Shown: positions 46,688 to 57,321, counted from the stretch's first letter. The stretch: 64,000 bases of DNA from Desulfobulbus sp. (GCA_009780825.1 WQZH01000002.1:186001-250000), one strand, 5' to 3'. The notes: a model not told the origin generated them from the letters alone. Program-made: numbers and translations.

Positions 46688-47323
46688 TTATTCGAGAATG
46701 AAGTCGTCGCGCCGATTATGCGCGTAATCGGCTTCGCTGTTGCCGGTGAAGAGCGGTCGCTCCTCGCCATAACTGACGGTGCGGATGCGGTTTTCTGCGA
46801 TCCCGAAGGCGCGCAGGTATTTTTTTGCCGCCATGGCGCGCCGCTCGCCCAAAGCGAGGTTATATTCGTGGGTGCCGCGGTAGTCGGTATTCCCTTCAAT
46901 CAGCACCTTGGCGGAAGGATGGTTGCGCAGGTAACTGCCGTTGTGCTCCATGGTCGGAATCTGATCGCCTTTGATTTTAGACTGATCATAGTCAAAATAG
47001 ACCGGCTTGAATTCGGGCGAGCAACGGCCATGTTCAAGTTTGTAGGCATCGCTCTGTGTGTCGGCGTCATGGCCTAAGCTGCCTGAGCCGTTCCGGCCTG
47101 TTGCGTCGAGCCCTTCGGTACCGCCTCCGCCTCCGGTACCACCTTCGCTACCTGGCCCCATTTCTTCGGTGATGTTGCCCATTCGGTTACCATTCGTGGC
47201 ATCAGAGGCGGAACCTGCGCCTCCTCCGGCGTAGGGAGCGACCGGTTTGGGGGCGCAGCCTCCCAGAAAAAGAAGGGTGCCGGTCAGCATGGCGGCAAGG
47301 AAAAAACGGGAAAATGTGCTCAT
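46688..47323 (-). CDS. pal: Pal-type OmpA-domain lipoprotein
   Basis: 211 residues. Lipoprotein signal with lipobox LGGC at about residue 23. A long Gly/Ser/Asn-rich spacer (to residue about 95) is followed by an OmpA-like peptidoglycan-binding domain: VYFDYDQSKIKGDQ, LIEGNTDYRGTHEYNLALGERRA and NRRDDFILE. Outer-membrane lipoprotein that binds peptidoglycan; Tol partners are not in the window. Promoter and cupin gene lie beyond its start, divergently. Confidence 0.9.
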   Translation of the reverse strand: MSTFSRFFLAAMLTGTLLFLGGCAPKPVAPYAGGGAGSASDATNGNRMGNITEEMGPGSEGGTGGGGGTEGLDATGRNGSGSLGHDADTQSDAYKLEHGRCSPEFKPVYFDYDQSKIKGDQIPTMEHNGSYLRNHPSAKVLIEGNTDYRGTHEYNLALGERRAMAAKKYLRAFGIAENRIRTVSYGEERPLFTGNSEADYAHNRRDDFILE

Positions 47324-47576
47324 AGATCGGCCTCGAAAAAAGAATGAAAAGCAGGGAAATGACGACTGTTGATGTATACCTGCAAGAAGACGATAGCGTC
47401 AATAAAAACCTGTCCTTCCCAGGAGATCGACGCATATGGGCTTGGCCTAGCCATGGGCCGGAACCTTTTCCTTGCGGCCCGTTGAGGAGGATGATAGAAC
47501 CACCTGTCATTCCTGTTGTTTCCTGGAGCAACCATGTCCATAAAGCTGACAACCCTTGACCAACTTGACGATAAGC

Positions 47577-48002
47577 ATGTTCCACGAACTTCTCGCAATA
47601 GAGGAACACACCGGCGAGGGCTATAAACCCCTGGTCGATTTCGGTGGCTGGCGGGTAGCGATCCTCAATTACAGCGCCGAGCTTCTGCCGGAACATCTCG
47701 ACCGGATGCAACGCCACAATGAGACCGACGAGGTGTTCGTTCTGCTGGCGGGGCGCTGCATCCTTTTTGTCGGCGAAGGCCAGGGCGCTGTCACCCGGAT
47801 CCATGCCGAAAATCTGCGACCAGGGCGCGTGTATAACGTCAGGCAGGCGGTCTGGCACACCCATACCTTGAGCCCGGATGCCAAAGTCCTGGTGGTGGAG
47901 AACCGCGAGACCACCTATGACAACTCTCCTTTCGCCCCCTTGACCCCTGTCCAGCACCGCCAGTTGTTCGAGTTGACCCGATCCCTGTGGGGTGCGGTTT
48001 GA
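47577..48002 (+). CDS. Cupin-domain protein
   Basis: 141 residues. Cupin beta-barrel with metal-type motif MQRHNETDEVFVLLAGRCILF (H...E) and the second histidine block VYNVRQAVWHTHTLS. It could be an enzyme or a ligand-binding protein; no substrate is suggested. ATG at 47577 has a weak ribosome-binding site; an in-frame TTG at 47556 is the other option. Divergent from pal. Confidence 0.75.
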   Translation: MFHELLAIEEHTGEGYKPLVDFGGWRVAILNYSAELLPEHLDRMQRHNETDEVFVLLAGRCILFVGEGQGAVTRIHAENLRPGRVYNVRQAVWHTHTLSPDAKVLVVENRETTYDNSPFAPLTPVQHRQLFELTRSLWGAV

Positions 48003-48070
48003 ACGATGGATACGGCGGAATAATTTTTATTTTCCAAATAAAATCAATATGTTTTTCGGTTCGCCCCGAC

Positions 48071-48099
48071 TTGTCAAGAAGGGGGGGATCGTGTATAGT
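48071..48099 (+). promoter_or_regulatory. Promoter of pyrG
   Basis: TTGTCA (48071-48076) and TATAGT (48094-48099) are 17 bases apart, 73 bases before the pyrG start. Confidence 0.65.
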
Positions 48100-48171
48100 T
48101 TTTTCCCAATCACTCGTGTAGCGGTCTGACCCGCCTCCCTCGCTGTTTTTCCTGCGCCTGAAAGGTACGGT

Positions 48172-49833
48172 ATGCAAGCTTCCTTAAGTAAGAAAACCAA
48201 GTTCATTTTCATTACCGGCGGAGTCCTTTCTTCCCTCGGCAAGGGCTTGTCGGCGGCCTCCATCGGGGCGCTGCTCGAATCCCGCGGCTTGACCGTGACC
48301 TTCCAAAAGCTCGATCCCTATATCAACGTCGATCCCGGCACCATGAATCCCTTTCAGCACGGAGAGGTCTATGTCACCAATGACGGCACCGAGACCGACC
48401 TCGACATGGGGCATTACGAACGCTATACCAACGCGGTCATGGGCAAAAAGAACAACTACACCTCGGGCCGCATCTACTACTCGGTGATCATGAAGGAGCG
48501 GCGCGGCGAGTATCTGGGCGGCACGGTCCAGGTCATCCCCCACATCACCGACGAAATCAAGGAAGCGATCCTCCACCTGGATGGTTGCGCCGACGTGGCC
48601 ATCATCGAGATCGGCGGCACCGTGGGTGACATCGAAGGGTTGCCGTTCATCGAGGCGATCCGCCAGTTGCGCAGCGATTTGGGGCGGGAGTTCACTCTGT
48701 TCATCCATCTGACCCTGGTGCCGTACATCAAAACCGCCGGAGAGGTGAAAACCAAGCCGACCCAGCATTCGGTCAAGGAGCTGCTGGCCTCGGGCATTCA
48801 ACCCGACATTCTCATGTGCCGGACCGAGGAACCGCTCACCGATGAACTCAAGAGAAAGATCGCCCTGTTCTGTAACGTCGACGCCAATGCGGTTATTTCG
48901 GCGGTGGATGTCGACAGCATCTACGAGCTGCCGCTCCGGATCAGGCAGGAAGGGGTCGATGACCGGATTCTCGAAAAGCTGGGCATCTGGACCGGAGCGC
49001 CCAATATCGAGCCCTGGGAACGGCTGGTGCGCAGAATCAAGCATGCCAGGAATACGGTGACCATCGGCATTACCGGCAAGTACGTCGATTTGAAGGAATC
49101 CTACAAAAGTTTGCACGAAGCCTTGACTCACGGCGGCATCGCCAACGATGCCAAGGTGGCCCTGCAGTACATCAGCGCCGACAGTCTGGAGGAGGATGCG
49201 GAGCTGGAGAAGCTCAACAGCTGCGACGGTATCCTGGTGCCCGGCGGCTTCGGCAGCCGCGGCATGGAGGGCAAGATCAAGGCCGTGGCCTATGCCCGGG
49301 AACACAAGGTTCCGTTTTTCGGAATTTGTCTGGGAATGCAACTGGCGGTGGTTGATTTTGCACGGAATATCGCAAAAATAGAAGAGGCGCATTCGGTGGA
49401 GTTCAATCAGGTCACCCCGCATCCGGTCATCTATCTGATGACCGAGTGGTTTGATTTCCGCACCGGCAAGATCGAGAAGCGCGACCAGCATTCCGATATG
49501 GGCGGCACCTTGCGGCTCGGCGCATACCCCTGCATGCTCAAGTCCGGTACCCTTGCCGCCGCGGCCTACGGCAAGGAAGAGATCAGCGAGCGCCACCGCC
49601 ACCGTTATGAATTCAACAATGCCTACCGGGTGCAATTGGAAGAGGCCGGTCTGATCGTCAGCGGCACCTCACCGGACGGCAGCCTGGTGGAGATTATCGA
49701 ACTGGCTGACCATCCCTGGTTCCTCGGCTGCCAGTTTCATCCCGAGTTCCGGTCCAAACCGATGCAGCCGCATCCTCTGTTCCGGGATTTCATCAAGGCC
49801 GCGATGTCGTATGGCGCAGGCGCCCGTTGCTGA
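48172..49833 (+). CDS. pyrG: CTP synthase
   Basis: 553 residues. Glutamine-dependent amination of UTP. N-terminal synthetase: [44 protein letters not shown] and [20 protein letters not shown]. Glutaminase: GILVPGGFG and the nucleophile in [13 protein letters not shown], with HPEFRSKP near the end. First gene of the pyrG-kdsA-kdsC-lptC run. Confidence 0.98.
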   Translation: MQASLSKKTKFIFITGGVLSSLGKGLSAASIGALLESRGLTVTFQKLDPYINVDPGTMNPFQHGEVYVTNDGTETDLDMGHYERYTNAVMGKKNNYTSGRIYYSVIMKERRGEYLGGTVQVIPHITDEIKEAILHLDGCADVAIIEIGGTVGDIEGLPFIEAIRQLRSDLGREFTLFIHLTLVPYIKTAGEVKTKPTQHSVKELLASGIQPDILMCRTEEPLTDELKRKIALFCNVDANAVISAVDVDSIYELPLRIRQEGVDDRILEKLGIWTGAPNIEPWERLVRRIKHARNTVTIGITGKYVDLKESYKSLHEALTHGGIANDAKVALQYISADSLEEDAELEKLNSCDGILVPGGFGSRGMEGKIKAVAYAREHKVPFFGICLGMQLAVVDFARNIAKIEEAHSVEFNQVTPHPVIYLMTEWFDFRTGKIEKRDQHSDMGGTLRLGAYPCMLKSGTLAAAAYGKEEISERHRHRYEFNNAYRVQLEEAGLIVSGTSPDGSLVEIIELADHPWFLGCQFHPEFRSKPMQPHPLFRDFIKAAMSYGAGARC

Positions 49834-49834
49834 T

Positions 49835-50683
49835 ATGACTACCACTGTCCGGATCAACTCCACACCCGTCGGGTCCATTACGGTTGGGCCGGGTGCGCCC
49901 CTGTTGCTGATCGCAGGGCCGTGCGTGCTCGAAAGCGCGGAAGTCGTCAGGGAGGTCGCCCTGGAGATGAAGGCCATTGCCGCCCGTCTGGGCATCTCCT
50001 ACGTGTTCAAGGCCTCGTTCGACAAGGCCAACCGAACTTCGTCGGCCTCTTTCCGCGGCCCTGGTCCGGAAAAGGGACTGCGCATGCTCGGCCGGCTGCG
50101 CGAGGAGGTGCAGGTGCCGGTGCTCTCCGACATCCATGAGCCGGATCAGGCGGAAATGGCCGCCGATGTGCTCGACATTCTGCAGATCCCGGCCTTTCTC
50201 TGCCGCCAGACCGATCTCCTGGTGGCAGCCGCCTGCACCGGCAAGGTGGTCAATATCAAGAAGGGGCAATTTGTTTCGCCTTGGGATATGGCCAATGCGG
50301 TCGACAAGGTACGCGGCGCCGGCAGCGAGCGGATTTTGCTCACTGAGCGGGGGACCTGCTTTGGTTACAATAATCTGGTGGTGGATATGCGTTCGCTGCC
50401 GGTCATGCGCTCCCTTGGCTTCCCGGTGGTGTTTGACGCCACCCATTCCGTCCAATTGCCTGGAAGCGCCGGATCGTGTTCCGGGGGACAGCGAGAGTTC
50501 ATCCCTGCCTTGGCGCGGGCGGCGATGGCAGTCGGTATCGACGGCTTGTTTTTCGAGGTCCATCCCGATCCGGACAAGGCCCTGTGCGATGGGGCCAACT
50601 CCTTGCCTTTGGCGGAGGTAGAACCTTTGCTCAAGCAGTTGCTGGCGCTTCGGCAGGCCGTGGCCGGAGTCATCGATGGCTGA
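49835..50683 (+). CDS. kdsA: 3-deoxy-8-phosphooctulonate synthase (Kdo-8-P synthase)
   Basis: 282 residues from ATG at 49835 (an in-frame ATG at 49811 would overlap pyrG by 23 bases; neither has a good ribosome-binding site). Condenses PEP and arabinose-5-phosphate for LPS Kdo. [10 protein letters not shown] carries the Cys that marks the metal-dependent class, where E. coli has Asn. [16 protein letters not shown]-like NIKKGQF, and [11 protein letters not shown] follow. Confidence 0.94.
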   Translation: MTTTVRINSTPVGSITVGPGAPLLLIAGPCVLESAEVVREVALEMKAIAARLGISYVFKASFDKANRTSSASFRGPGPEKGLRMLGRLREEVQVPVLSDIHEPDQAEMAADVLDILQIPAFLCRQTDLLVAAACTGKVVNIKKGQFVSPWDMANAVDKVRGAGSERILLTERGTCFGYNNLVVDMRSLPVMRSLGFPVVFDATHSVQLPGSAGSCSGGQREFIPALARAAMAVGIDGLFFEVHPDPDKALCDGANSLPLAEVEPLLKQLLALRQAVAGVIDG

Positions 50684-51317
50684 ACAAGACTGCGGCAGAT
50701 CAGGAGGAATATATCCCACCGATTGCGAACTGACCGAAGCGCTGCGCAACCGGGCCATGATGCGCAACCGGCCGCCGGAACGCAGTGCCGGGTGGCTGGA
50801 TGTTCTGCCCCGGGCCCGGCAGGTGCAATTGTTGCTGCTCGATGTCGATGGCGTGCTCACCGACGGCGCCATCACCTATATGTCCGGAGGCGGCGAAGCC
50901 AAAAGCTTTCATAGTCAGGATGGCTTGGGCATCAAGCTGCTCCAGGACAGCGGCGTGGCGGTGGGCATCATTACCGCCCGCAGATCCGAAGCGGTGGAGC
51001 GCCGCGCCCGCGATCTGAGATTGGTCCATGTCCTGCAAGGGCAGCAGGATAAATTGATCGCCTATGAGTCTATTCTCAAGGACACCGGCCTGCGGCCGCC
51101 GCAGACCGCCTATATGGGGGACGACCTCATGGATTTGCCGGTCCTCAACCGGGTCGGATTCGCCGTTGCACCGGCCAATGCGGTGAGTGAAGTCCGTCAG
51201 CGGGTCCATTACACCACCGAACTCGCCGGCGGCCGGGGGGCGGTGCGCGAGGTCTGCGATCTTATCCTCGAGGCTCAGGGTAATCTGGTCCGGATGCGGG
51301 CCAGGTTCGACCGATGA
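50676..51317 (+). CDS. kdsC: 3-deoxy-D-manno-octulosonate 8-phosphate phosphatase
   Basis: 213 residues. HAD-type phosphatase releasing phosphate from Kdo-8-P. Nucleophile motif [14 protein letters not shown], then [32 protein letters not shown] and the Mg-binding [12 protein letters not shown]. An N-terminal tail of about 45 residues precedes the domain. Overlaps kdsA by 8 bases and lptC by 4. Confidence 0.94.
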   Translation: MAEQDCGRSGGIYPTDCELTEALRNRAMMRNRPPERSAGWLDVLPRARQVQLLLLDVDGVLTDGAITYMSGGGEAKSFHSQDGLGIKLLQDSGVAVGIITARRSEAVERRARDLRLVHVLQGQQDKLIAYESILKDTGLRPPQTAYMGDDLMDLPVLNRVGFAVAPANAVSEVRQRVHYTTELAGGRGAVREVCDLILEAQGNLVRMRARFDR

Positions 51318-51883
51318 TCAGAAATCCCCGTAATCTCCTTTGGTTGGTGCCGATGCTGCTCTTTGCCGTCAGTCCGCTGTGGCAGCCGCCGCTGGCCGCT
51401 TTTCTCACCCCTCGCGGCGGCTACAATCCCAAGCTGGCGCAGCCGCAGGAAGAAACCTCCATGCAGGATTTCATCCTCGATACGGTGGTCATGACGATCA
51501 CCACGAACGGTAAGGAAGAGTGGCAAATCAATGCCAATCGCGCCTACACCCAAGGCAATGAACATGAAATTGCGTTGGATGAGGTCAGCGCCGTGTACAT
51601 CGGTACCGAAAAAGAGCCGATCAATATCGAGAGCCGCAAGGGGTTGTATGCCACCGACAAGCGGCATCTGGTACTGACTGACCATGCCAAGGTGGTCAAG
51701 CCGCTCAGAAATCAGGTGCTGCTTTCTGAGCGGCTCGAATACGACGATGGCGGCAAGATGTTGGTGAGTCCGGGGAAAGTGACTATTTTGGCGCCGGACA
51801 TGAAGCTGAATGCCGGCCGGATGGACTACAATTTTTCCACGGAAGGGTATGAGTTCAGCAATCGGGTCAAGGTCAACCTCTAA
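51314..51883 (+). CDS. lptC: LPS export ABC transporter periplasmic protein LptC
   Basis: 189 residues. N-terminal membrane anchor ([17 protein letters not shown]), then the OstA-like beta-jellyroll: [58 protein letters not shown] and [12 protein letters not shown]. Bridges LPS from LptBFG to LptA in the periplasm. Last of the Kdo genes; lptA is not in the window. Confidence 0.9.
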   Translation: MIRNPRNLLWLVPMLLFAVSPLWQPPLAAFLTPRGGYNPKLAQPQEETSMQDFILDTVVMTITTNGKEEWQINANRAYTQGNEHEIALDEVSAVYIGTEKEPINIESRKGLYATDKRHLVLTDHAKVVKPLRNQVLLSERLEYDDGGKMLVSPGKVTILAPDMKLNAGRMDYNFSTEGYEFSNRVKVNL

Positions 51884-51927
51884 AGAGCCTGCCACCGGTT
51901 GGCGGGCAGATGAATAAGGAATCAGCC

Positions 51928-53151
51928 ATGTTGAAAATAAACGAACATTACCTGAAATTGCAGGCCTCTTATCTCTTTTCCGACATCGCCAAGCGGGTGG
52001 CGGCCTTTCAGGCCGCTCATCCCGAGCGCGAGGTCATCAAGCTGGGGATCGGCGATGTCACCCAGCCCCTGCCGCAGGCCTGCATCGCGGCCTTTCATAA
52101 AGCAGTCGACGAGATGGGCACAGTGGGCGGGTTTCGCGGTTACGGTCCGGAGCAAGGGTACGACTTTCTGCGCCGGACGATCGCGGAACATGATTTCCAG
52201 GTACGCGGCGCGGACATCCAGGCCGATGAAATTTTCGTTTCCGATGGTGCCAAATGCGATACCGGCAATATCCAGGAATTGTTCGCCGGCGAGACCAAGA
52301 TCGCCATCCCTGACCCGGTCTATCCGGTCTATCTCGACACCAATGTCATGGCCGGCCGCACCGGAACGTTTACGGATGGCCGCTACGAGGGGATTGTGTA
52401 CCTGGAATCGACCAGGGGCAACAACTACGTGCCGGACCTGCCCAAGGAGCCTGTGGAGCTGATCTATCTCTGTTTCCCCAACAACCCCACCGGGTCGACC
52501 ATTACCAAGGAGCAGCTCAAGGTCTGGGTCGATTTTGCCCGCGACACCAAGTCGCTCATTCTCTTCGACGCCGCCTACGAGGCCTTTATCCGCGATCCTG
52601 CGCTGCCGCATTCGATTTTCGAGATCGACGGCAGCCGTGAGGTGGCGATCGAGTTCCGCAGCTATTCCAAGAGCGCCGGTTTCACCGGCACCCGCTGCGC
52701 CTATACGGTGGTGCCCAAGGAGTGTGTGGCCTACGATTCCGCCGGCGGCAAGCAAGCCATCCATCCGTTGTGGAACCGGCGGCACTGCACCAAGTTCAAC
52801 GGTGTTTCCTATCCGGTGCAGCGGGCGGCCGAGGCGGTCTATTCGCCCGAGGGCAAGGCCCAGTGTACGGCCCTGATTGACGGGTATCTGGCCAATGCCA
52901 AAATTATCCGCCAGGCCATGCATGCACTGGGCTACCACACCATCGGCGGCGACAATGCCCCCTATGTGTGGATCGAGGCCAAGGGCGATTCCTGGGCGTT
53001 TTTCGATCTGCTCTTAAACAAGGCCGGCGTGGTGTGTACGCCGGGCGCCGGATTCGGCAGGTGCGGCCAGGGGTATATCCGTCTGTCGGCATTCAACTCC
53101 GAGGCCAATGTGGTCAAGGCGATGGCCAGGATCCAAGAGGCGTTGAGCTGA
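51928..53151 (+). CDS. dapL: LL-diaminopimelate aminotransferase
   Basis: 407 residues. Converts tetrahydrodipicolinate directly to LL-DAP, the lysine and peptidoglycan route common in Desulfobacterota, chlamydiae and plants. [42 protein letters not shown], and the PLP Lys in [22 protein letters not shown] precedes ATG at 51928. Follows lptC after 44 bases. Confidence 0.96.
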   Translation: MLKINEHYLKLQASYLFSDIAKRVAAFQAAHPEREVIKLGIGDVTQPLPQACIAAFHKAVDEMGTVGGFRGYGPEQGYDFLRRTIAEHDFQVRGADIQADEIFVSDGAKCDTGNIQELFAGETKIAIPDPVYPVYLDTNVMAGRTGTFTDGRYEGIVYLESTRGNNYVPDLPKEPVELIYLCFPNNPTGSTITKEQLKVWVDFARDTKSLILFDAAYEAFIRDPALPHSIFEIDGSREVAIEFRSYSKSAGFTGTRCAYTVVPKECVAYDSAGGKQAIHPLWNRRHCTKFNGVSYPVQRAAEAVYSPEGKAQCTALIDGYLANAKIIRQAMHALGYHTIGGDNAPYVWIEAKGDSWAFFDLLLNKAGVVCTPGAGFGRCGQGYIRLSAFNSEANVVKAMARIQEALS

Positions 53152-53195
53152 TACGCTTTAAGCGCGCCAATAAAAAAAGCCCCCCCTTCAGGACA

Positions 53196-53219
53196 CCCTC
53201 TCCCGCAAGCGGGAGAGGG
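53196..53219. repeat. REP-like perfect palindrome
   Basis: CCCTCTCCCGC-AA-GCGGGAGAGGG is an 11-bp perfect inverted repeat with a 2-base centre, preceded by seven As and a C-run. It has the form of a common dispersed palindromic repeat and may also act as a stop after dapL. Confidence 0.6.
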
Positions 53220-53371
53220 CACTTGGTCATCATCCGGTGGTTTATCCTCAACATGCTCAAGCTCGGCACCACGCACTACGCCGCAAACTTGCCGGGTGGG
53301 ACGACGATGAACGCAGCGCGTACAGGGTCTCTCTGCCAACAACTATGATGACGGGATGCAATCGCCCCGGC

Positions 53372-54328
53372 TCAACCTCTACTTGCCCTCCGTGCTTCTC
53401 GTATGGCTTCTCTGATTTCATCCGGGTTATACGGTATTTTGCGCCTATGCAGCATGGAATGGCAGTTTGGGCAAACAGGGATTAAATCTTTTCCGGGGTT
53501 AGTGCCTTCGTAGCTGTCCAATGTTGAGAGTTCACCAAGCGAAGTGATGTGGTGAACTTCAATGAAATCTGCACCTAATACGCCATAAGTTTCTTTAAAA
53601 TTAAATCCACAGATTTTGCAGCGGCATCCGTGAATCCGAATACATTCCAATCGCGCCTCTCTGCTTCGCACTCTTTGCGATGAAGTTGTTACTTTTGCTT
53701 TCCCTTCGAGATAGGTGTGGTACTTTCTTTCATCGTTGTGTGAACCAGCAAGAAATTCAATTACATAGTCAATGATATCTCGCTTAATCGGGACATCTTT
53801 TTCAGCAGAGGCGTACCAAAGATTGGATTGCCCATAACCACCTTGCTTAGAGGTGGCTCTCTCGATGATTTTATTGCGATCATCATAATCAATTAAAACA
53901 GCATCCTCGGCATCACAGACGGCGTTGTAACCAATATATTCATTTACCTGTTCAAGCCACCGTGATTTTCGTTTGTCATTAACTAACTTCTCATAAACGC
54001 GGGCATTTTTATAAAAACCTACGACAACACGTTTTCCATCATCGCGTTGCGCCATGAAAACAACAAGGACATTGTCAACGTATCTGCCAAGGCTATCGCT
54101 GGCGATATTACGGGACAATTTTCTCAGGTTTACCGTGCCATAGGGTGCCGTATAGCCATAGCATTTCCCGGCTTCATTCTGAAAATTAAAAAGCTCATGT
54201 CCAAAACCTTTTTCATCGACATAACTACCGCCACCGATAATGTTTGGTTCTGGTTTGCGATAGTGGCGCATATTCGTGATGTAATTGAACAGAACTCTGC
54301 TTTCATCAATATTAAAAATGTGGCTCAT
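53372..54328 (-). CDS. HNH endonuclease with an unrecognised N-terminal domain
   Basis: 318 residues from ATG at 54328 with GAGGCGC upstream. The C-terminal HNH nuclease has CRCKICGFNF, FIEVHHITSLGE and DLIPVCPNCHSMLHRR: all zinc cysteines and catalytic histidine are present. The N-terminal 200 residues (NIIGGGSYVDEKGFGHELFNF; DNVLVVFMAQRDDGKRVVVGFYKNARVY) resemble modification-reading domains of McrA-like restriction enzymes, but no family is certain. AT-richer than its neighbours and without partner genes. A defence role is inference. Confidence 0.85.
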   Translation of the reverse strand: MSHIFNIDESRVLFNYITNMRHYRKPEPNIIGGGSYVDEKGFGHELFNFQNEAGKCYGYTAPYGTVNLRKLSRNIASDSLGRYVDNVLVVFMAQRDDGKRVVVGFYKNARVYEKLVNDKRKSRWLEQVNEYIGYNAVCDAEDAVLIDYDDRNKIIERATSKQGGYGQSNLWYASAEKDVPIKRDIIDYVIEFLAGSHNDERKYHTYLEGKAKVTTSSQRVRSREARLECIRIHGCRCKICGFNFKETYGVLGADFIEVHHITSLGELSTLDSYEGTNPGKDLIPVCPNCHSMLHRRKIPYNPDEIREAIREARRASRG

Positions 54329-54481
54329 GGTTTCTGCGCCTCTGGAAGTTTCCCTGTCAACGAGCAAGATATTTGAAGGATTTCCCCACGAGGCTATTTT
54401 TGCGTGACGGCAGGGGAAGTCGGTGGTGTTGAGTCCACCAAGCAACTGCAACCCAATCCTGATCCCACTGGTTGGGCTTCC

Positions 54482-54676
54482 TCAATCCCTCCAGATCTCC
54501 CGCTGTACACAGGCCTGATCCTCGGGGAGCATCACCCGACAGGCGAGCACACCTTCCTGAAAGGAGCCGTAAATGGCATGGCGCGGGATGCGGAGCGTGC
54601 CGTCGTCGTCCAGGTCAACCATGACAACCACATCGCCGCCGTTGCCCAGAGTCAGCTCACAGGGAATCTTGCGCAT
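54482..54676 (-). CDS. 64-residue hypothetical protein coupled to the L,D-transpeptidase gene
   Basis: Frame MRKIPCELTLGNGGDVVVMV, then DLDDDGTLRIPRHAIYGSF, and VMLPEDQACVQREIWRD. ATG at 54676 lies 20 bases inside the end of the L,D-transpeptidase gene, suggesting translational coupling. Composition looks coding. No family was recognised. The three-cysteine pattern (PCEL, LACRV, QACVQ) could bind metal. Confidence 0.55.
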   Translation of the reverse strand: MRKIPCELTLGNGGDVVVMVDLDDDGTLRIPRHAIYGSFQEGVLACRVMLPEDQACVQREIWRD

Positions 54677-56507
54677 TGGAGTCGGTCGGGTGCTGTTGGT
54701 TGGTTTGCACGCTGTTGACGGTCGTTGCGATCCTGACATGCTGGCTGGTCGACATCCCGCTCTTGGATTCAGGAACCTGGATGGTCGATTTCAGCCGGGA
54801 GGGCGGCGCGTTGAGTGCGGCAAGAATACCTTGATCGCGGTTGTAGAGGTCGGGCTTGAACATCACCTTGCCGTCACGGACATTGGTGGTCAGGTACATC
54901 AGATAGATAGGCAACGGCTGCTTGAGGAGCACCGTGGTGGTCTTGCCCGAGGCCAGGATCTGGTTCATCTTTTCGACCGTGGTCGGGTTGCCTGGGTCGT
55001 TGGCAAGGATCAACCTCCCCAGTTCCAGAGGATTCTGCACCCGGATGCAGCCGTGGCTGAAGGCGCGCTGTGCCCGGCCAAACAAAGATTTGCTCGGTGT
55101 ATCATGGAGATAGACATGGTACGGATTGGGAAAAAGAAACTTGATCAACCCCAATGAATTGTCCGACCCCGGGTCTTGCCGCAGGGTATAGGGAAGGTAT
55201 CTCCCCTGATACTGTTTCCAATGGATGGTATGGGGATCGATCTCGTTCCCGTTGCTGTCGTAGACGCGCAGCCGCTGTTTGGCGAGGTAATCCGGATCCT
55301 TGACAATGCTGGGCACGGTTTCGCCCTTGACGATGTCCGGGGTGGGTGTCCATGTCGGGTTGAGCACGATGTAGGTGATCGCTGAACGGAAGACGGGTGT
55401 CTGGTGATACGGTTGGCCGACCATGACTTTGCTGTCCCAGACCTGCTGATTGTTGTGGTAATATTGCAGGGCAAATCCGGCAATGTCGATGATGAGGCTG
55501 GAGCTGGGCATGTCGTGGATCACCCACCGCGTCCGTTCGAGGTTCACCCGGATCTGATCGATTCTGTCGGTCACGGAGACGTTCATGGCGTTGACCGTGC
55601 TTTTCCCTATCACGCCGTCGGGCTCGACATGGTGCCGGGCCTGGAAGGCCTTGACGGCTGCTTGCAGTTGCTCGTCGTACAGATTGGCCTCACCGCCCCC
55701 CTTGGGTTTATATTCGCCAGTCGCGGCCAAACGGCCGCGGATGGCCGCGACCCGATGGTCAACCATGCCTGGCTTGAGGCTTGGGCCAGCCGGTACGGAG
55801 CGCCATACTTCCTTGGCGGCATATTTCTTGTATTGGCTCAAGGCTTCCTTGAGATTGAGATAAGACGGATGGTGAGGCGACAGATTGTCCAGGGTGGCTC
55901 GAATGGTCCCGGTGTGGATGGCGTTTAGATAGGTGTCGATGGGCGAGATCCGGGGAGCGGTGGTGGCGAGATTCTGCTTTTCCTCGACCTTGGCCGGGTC
56001 GACTTTGCCGTACCGTTTATGCTGTCCCAGCAGGACCAGGGCATCGGAGAGGAGCACGTCGTACTCCACTTTCCTCATCAAGGTTCCCTCGTGTCCCTGG
56101 AGCTCGTTGCTGTAATGGGTCAAGGCCTTGAGGTGATAGTCATCGGGCGTTAACCCCTCTTCGGCGCATGCAACGATGGCGGCCATCAGCTGGGCGATGT
56201 TGTCCTGCTTGTCCCACAGGAGATTGAATTGATTTTTCCTGTATAAATCGAGAAGATATGATGAGGCGTAAACCGGATCGTTGCCGATGTTGCCCCCCCC
56301 CTCGAAGTAGAGCTGCTCAAGCAACTGCTGAACGAGTTGCTGCTGTTCCTGGTGATCTGGCTGTTGGTCAGCTCCATGCGCCGGAGGCGGCTGGGGGGGT
56401 GGGGCACTGCTTTCGGCAAACGCTTGCGGAGCAAGGAACAAAGACAAAAGAACCACGATTCCGGATAACACGAATCCGGAGAGCTGTAATCGGCAATGAT
56501 CGGGCAT
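54657..56507 (-). CDS. L,D-transpeptidase of the YcbB/LdtD type
   Basis: 616 residues, like E. coli YcbB (615). Signal peptide (GIVVLLSLFLAPQAFAES). A Pro/Gln-rich stretch, a scaffold region, a PG-binding module (AAVKAFQARHHVEPDGVIGKSTVNAMNVS) and the YkuD catalytic domain: VMVGQPYHQTPVF and the nucleophile in AFSHGCIRVQNPLEL. Forms 3-3 cross-links in periplasmic peptidoglycan. It starts 340 bases from NfeD, divergently. Confidence 0.93.
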   Translation of the reverse strand: MPDHCRLQLSGFVLSGIVVLLSLFLAPQAFAESSAPPPQPPPAHGADQQPDHQEQQQLVQQLLEQLYFEGGGNIGNDPVYASSYLLDLYRKNQFNLLWDKQDNIAQLMAAIVACAEEGLTPDDYHLKALTHYSNELQGHEGTLMRKVEYDVLLSDALVLLGQHKRYGKVDPAKVEEKQNLATTAPRISPIDTYLNAIHTGTIRATLDNLSPHHPSYLNLKEALSQYKKYAAKEVWRSVPAGPSLKPGMVDHRVAAIRGRLAATGEYKPKGGGEANLYDEQLQAAVKAFQARHHVEPDGVIGKSTVNAMNVSVTDRIDQIRVNLERTRWVIHDMPSSSLIIDIAGFALQYYHNNQQVWDSKVMVGQPYHQTPVFRSAITYIVLNPTWTPTPDIVKGETVPSIVKDPDYLAKQRLRVYDSNGNEIDPHTIHWKQYQGRYLPYTLRQDPGSDNSLGLIKFLFPNPYHVYLHDTPSKSLFGRAQRAFSHGCIRVQNPLELGRLILANDPGNPTTVEKMNQILASGKTTTVLLKQPLPIYLMYLTTNVRDGKVMFKPDLYNRDQGILAALNAPPSRLKSTIQVPESKSGMSTSQHVRIATTVNSVQTNQQHPTDSNAQDSL

Positions 56508-56847
56508 GAAAGGGTATTCCTGAACGGGGGCTGACTTCTTCGGACGGAATCAGGCTGAGATTGATGAATTGGGGCACCACCAGGAGGTTCATGGACATAC
56601 GGCAGCAATAATCGAGGATTATCTTATCCTTTATTACGCACAAATGTTGCCATTGACAAGCAGTTAAACCCTCATCCGAAAAAAATTAAACAGCATTGTC
56701 CCCAGCGGTTCGGCAGGCACTTTTCAGCCTACTTCGGCGGGTTCGCCAGGGCTGTCGACGCGATGATCGAGCACCGCTACTTCTTGTTTGACCGTTCCGG
56801 CAAGCCTGTGCTATTCTCCAGAAGGAATGCATACATGGAGTTCGCTT
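56508..56847. other. Divergent gap between ldt and nfeD
   Basis: 340 bases with no gene. It must hold the promoters of both the L,D-transpeptidase gene and the nfeD-paraslipin pair. A run of weak AT-rich boxes (around 56640-56700) is present but none could be placed with confidence. Confidence 0.35.
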
Positions 56848-57321
56848 ATGGCCCCCCCTTTATTTGGCTTTTCCCTGACTTTGATCTGGTTTCTGGCCGG
56901 TATCGTCTTTCTGGCCCTTGAGTTGGTGCTCCCCGGTCTGGTGATTTTCTTTTTCGGTATCGGCGCTTGGTGTACTGCGCTTATCGTGTATCTGTTTCCT
57001 GTGCCGCTTGCAGGTCAACTCCTGGTGTTTCTCGCGGCCAGCCTCCTGTCGCTTCTCCTGTTGCGCTCTGCCCTTAAAAGGGTCTTTCTCGGCCGAACCC
57101 TCGACACGGATGCCATGGAAAGGGGGGTGCCGCCCGGCGCCACCGGCGAAGTGATCGCGGATATCCTGCCGCCGGCGCCGGGGACCGTCAAGTACGGCGG
57201 CTCGTTCTGGCAGGCTACAGCCGATGAGCCTTTGAGCAAGGGAAGGGTGGTGCGGATCGTGGAAAAATCAAATCTGACAGTCAAGGTAATTCCGGTGGAA
57301 CCGGAGGGAGCATCGTTGTGA
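56848..57321 (+). CDS. NfeD-family membrane protein
   Basis: 157 residues; ATG at 56848, eight bases after GGAG. Three hydrophobic helices (LTLIWFLAGIVFLALELVLPG; IFFFGIGAWCTALIVYLF; LLVFLAASLLSLLLLRSAL), then a C-terminal OB-fold (GATGEVIADILPPAPGTVKYGGSFWQATAD). NfeD proteins pair with paraslipins and are thought to organise membrane quality control. Overlaps the paraslipin gene by 4 bases. Confidence 0.9.
   Translation: MAPPLFGFSLTLIWFLAGIVFLALELVLPGLVIFFFGIGAWCTALIVYLFPVPLAGQLLVFLAASLLSLLLLRSALKRVFLGRTLDTDAMERGVPPGATGEVIADILPPAPGTVKYGGSFWQATADEPLSKGRVVRIVEKSNLTVKVIPVEPEGASL

Noticed and set aside
48184..49635. 483-residue minus-strand frame opposite pyrG
   Set aside because: Antisense shadow of CTP synthase.
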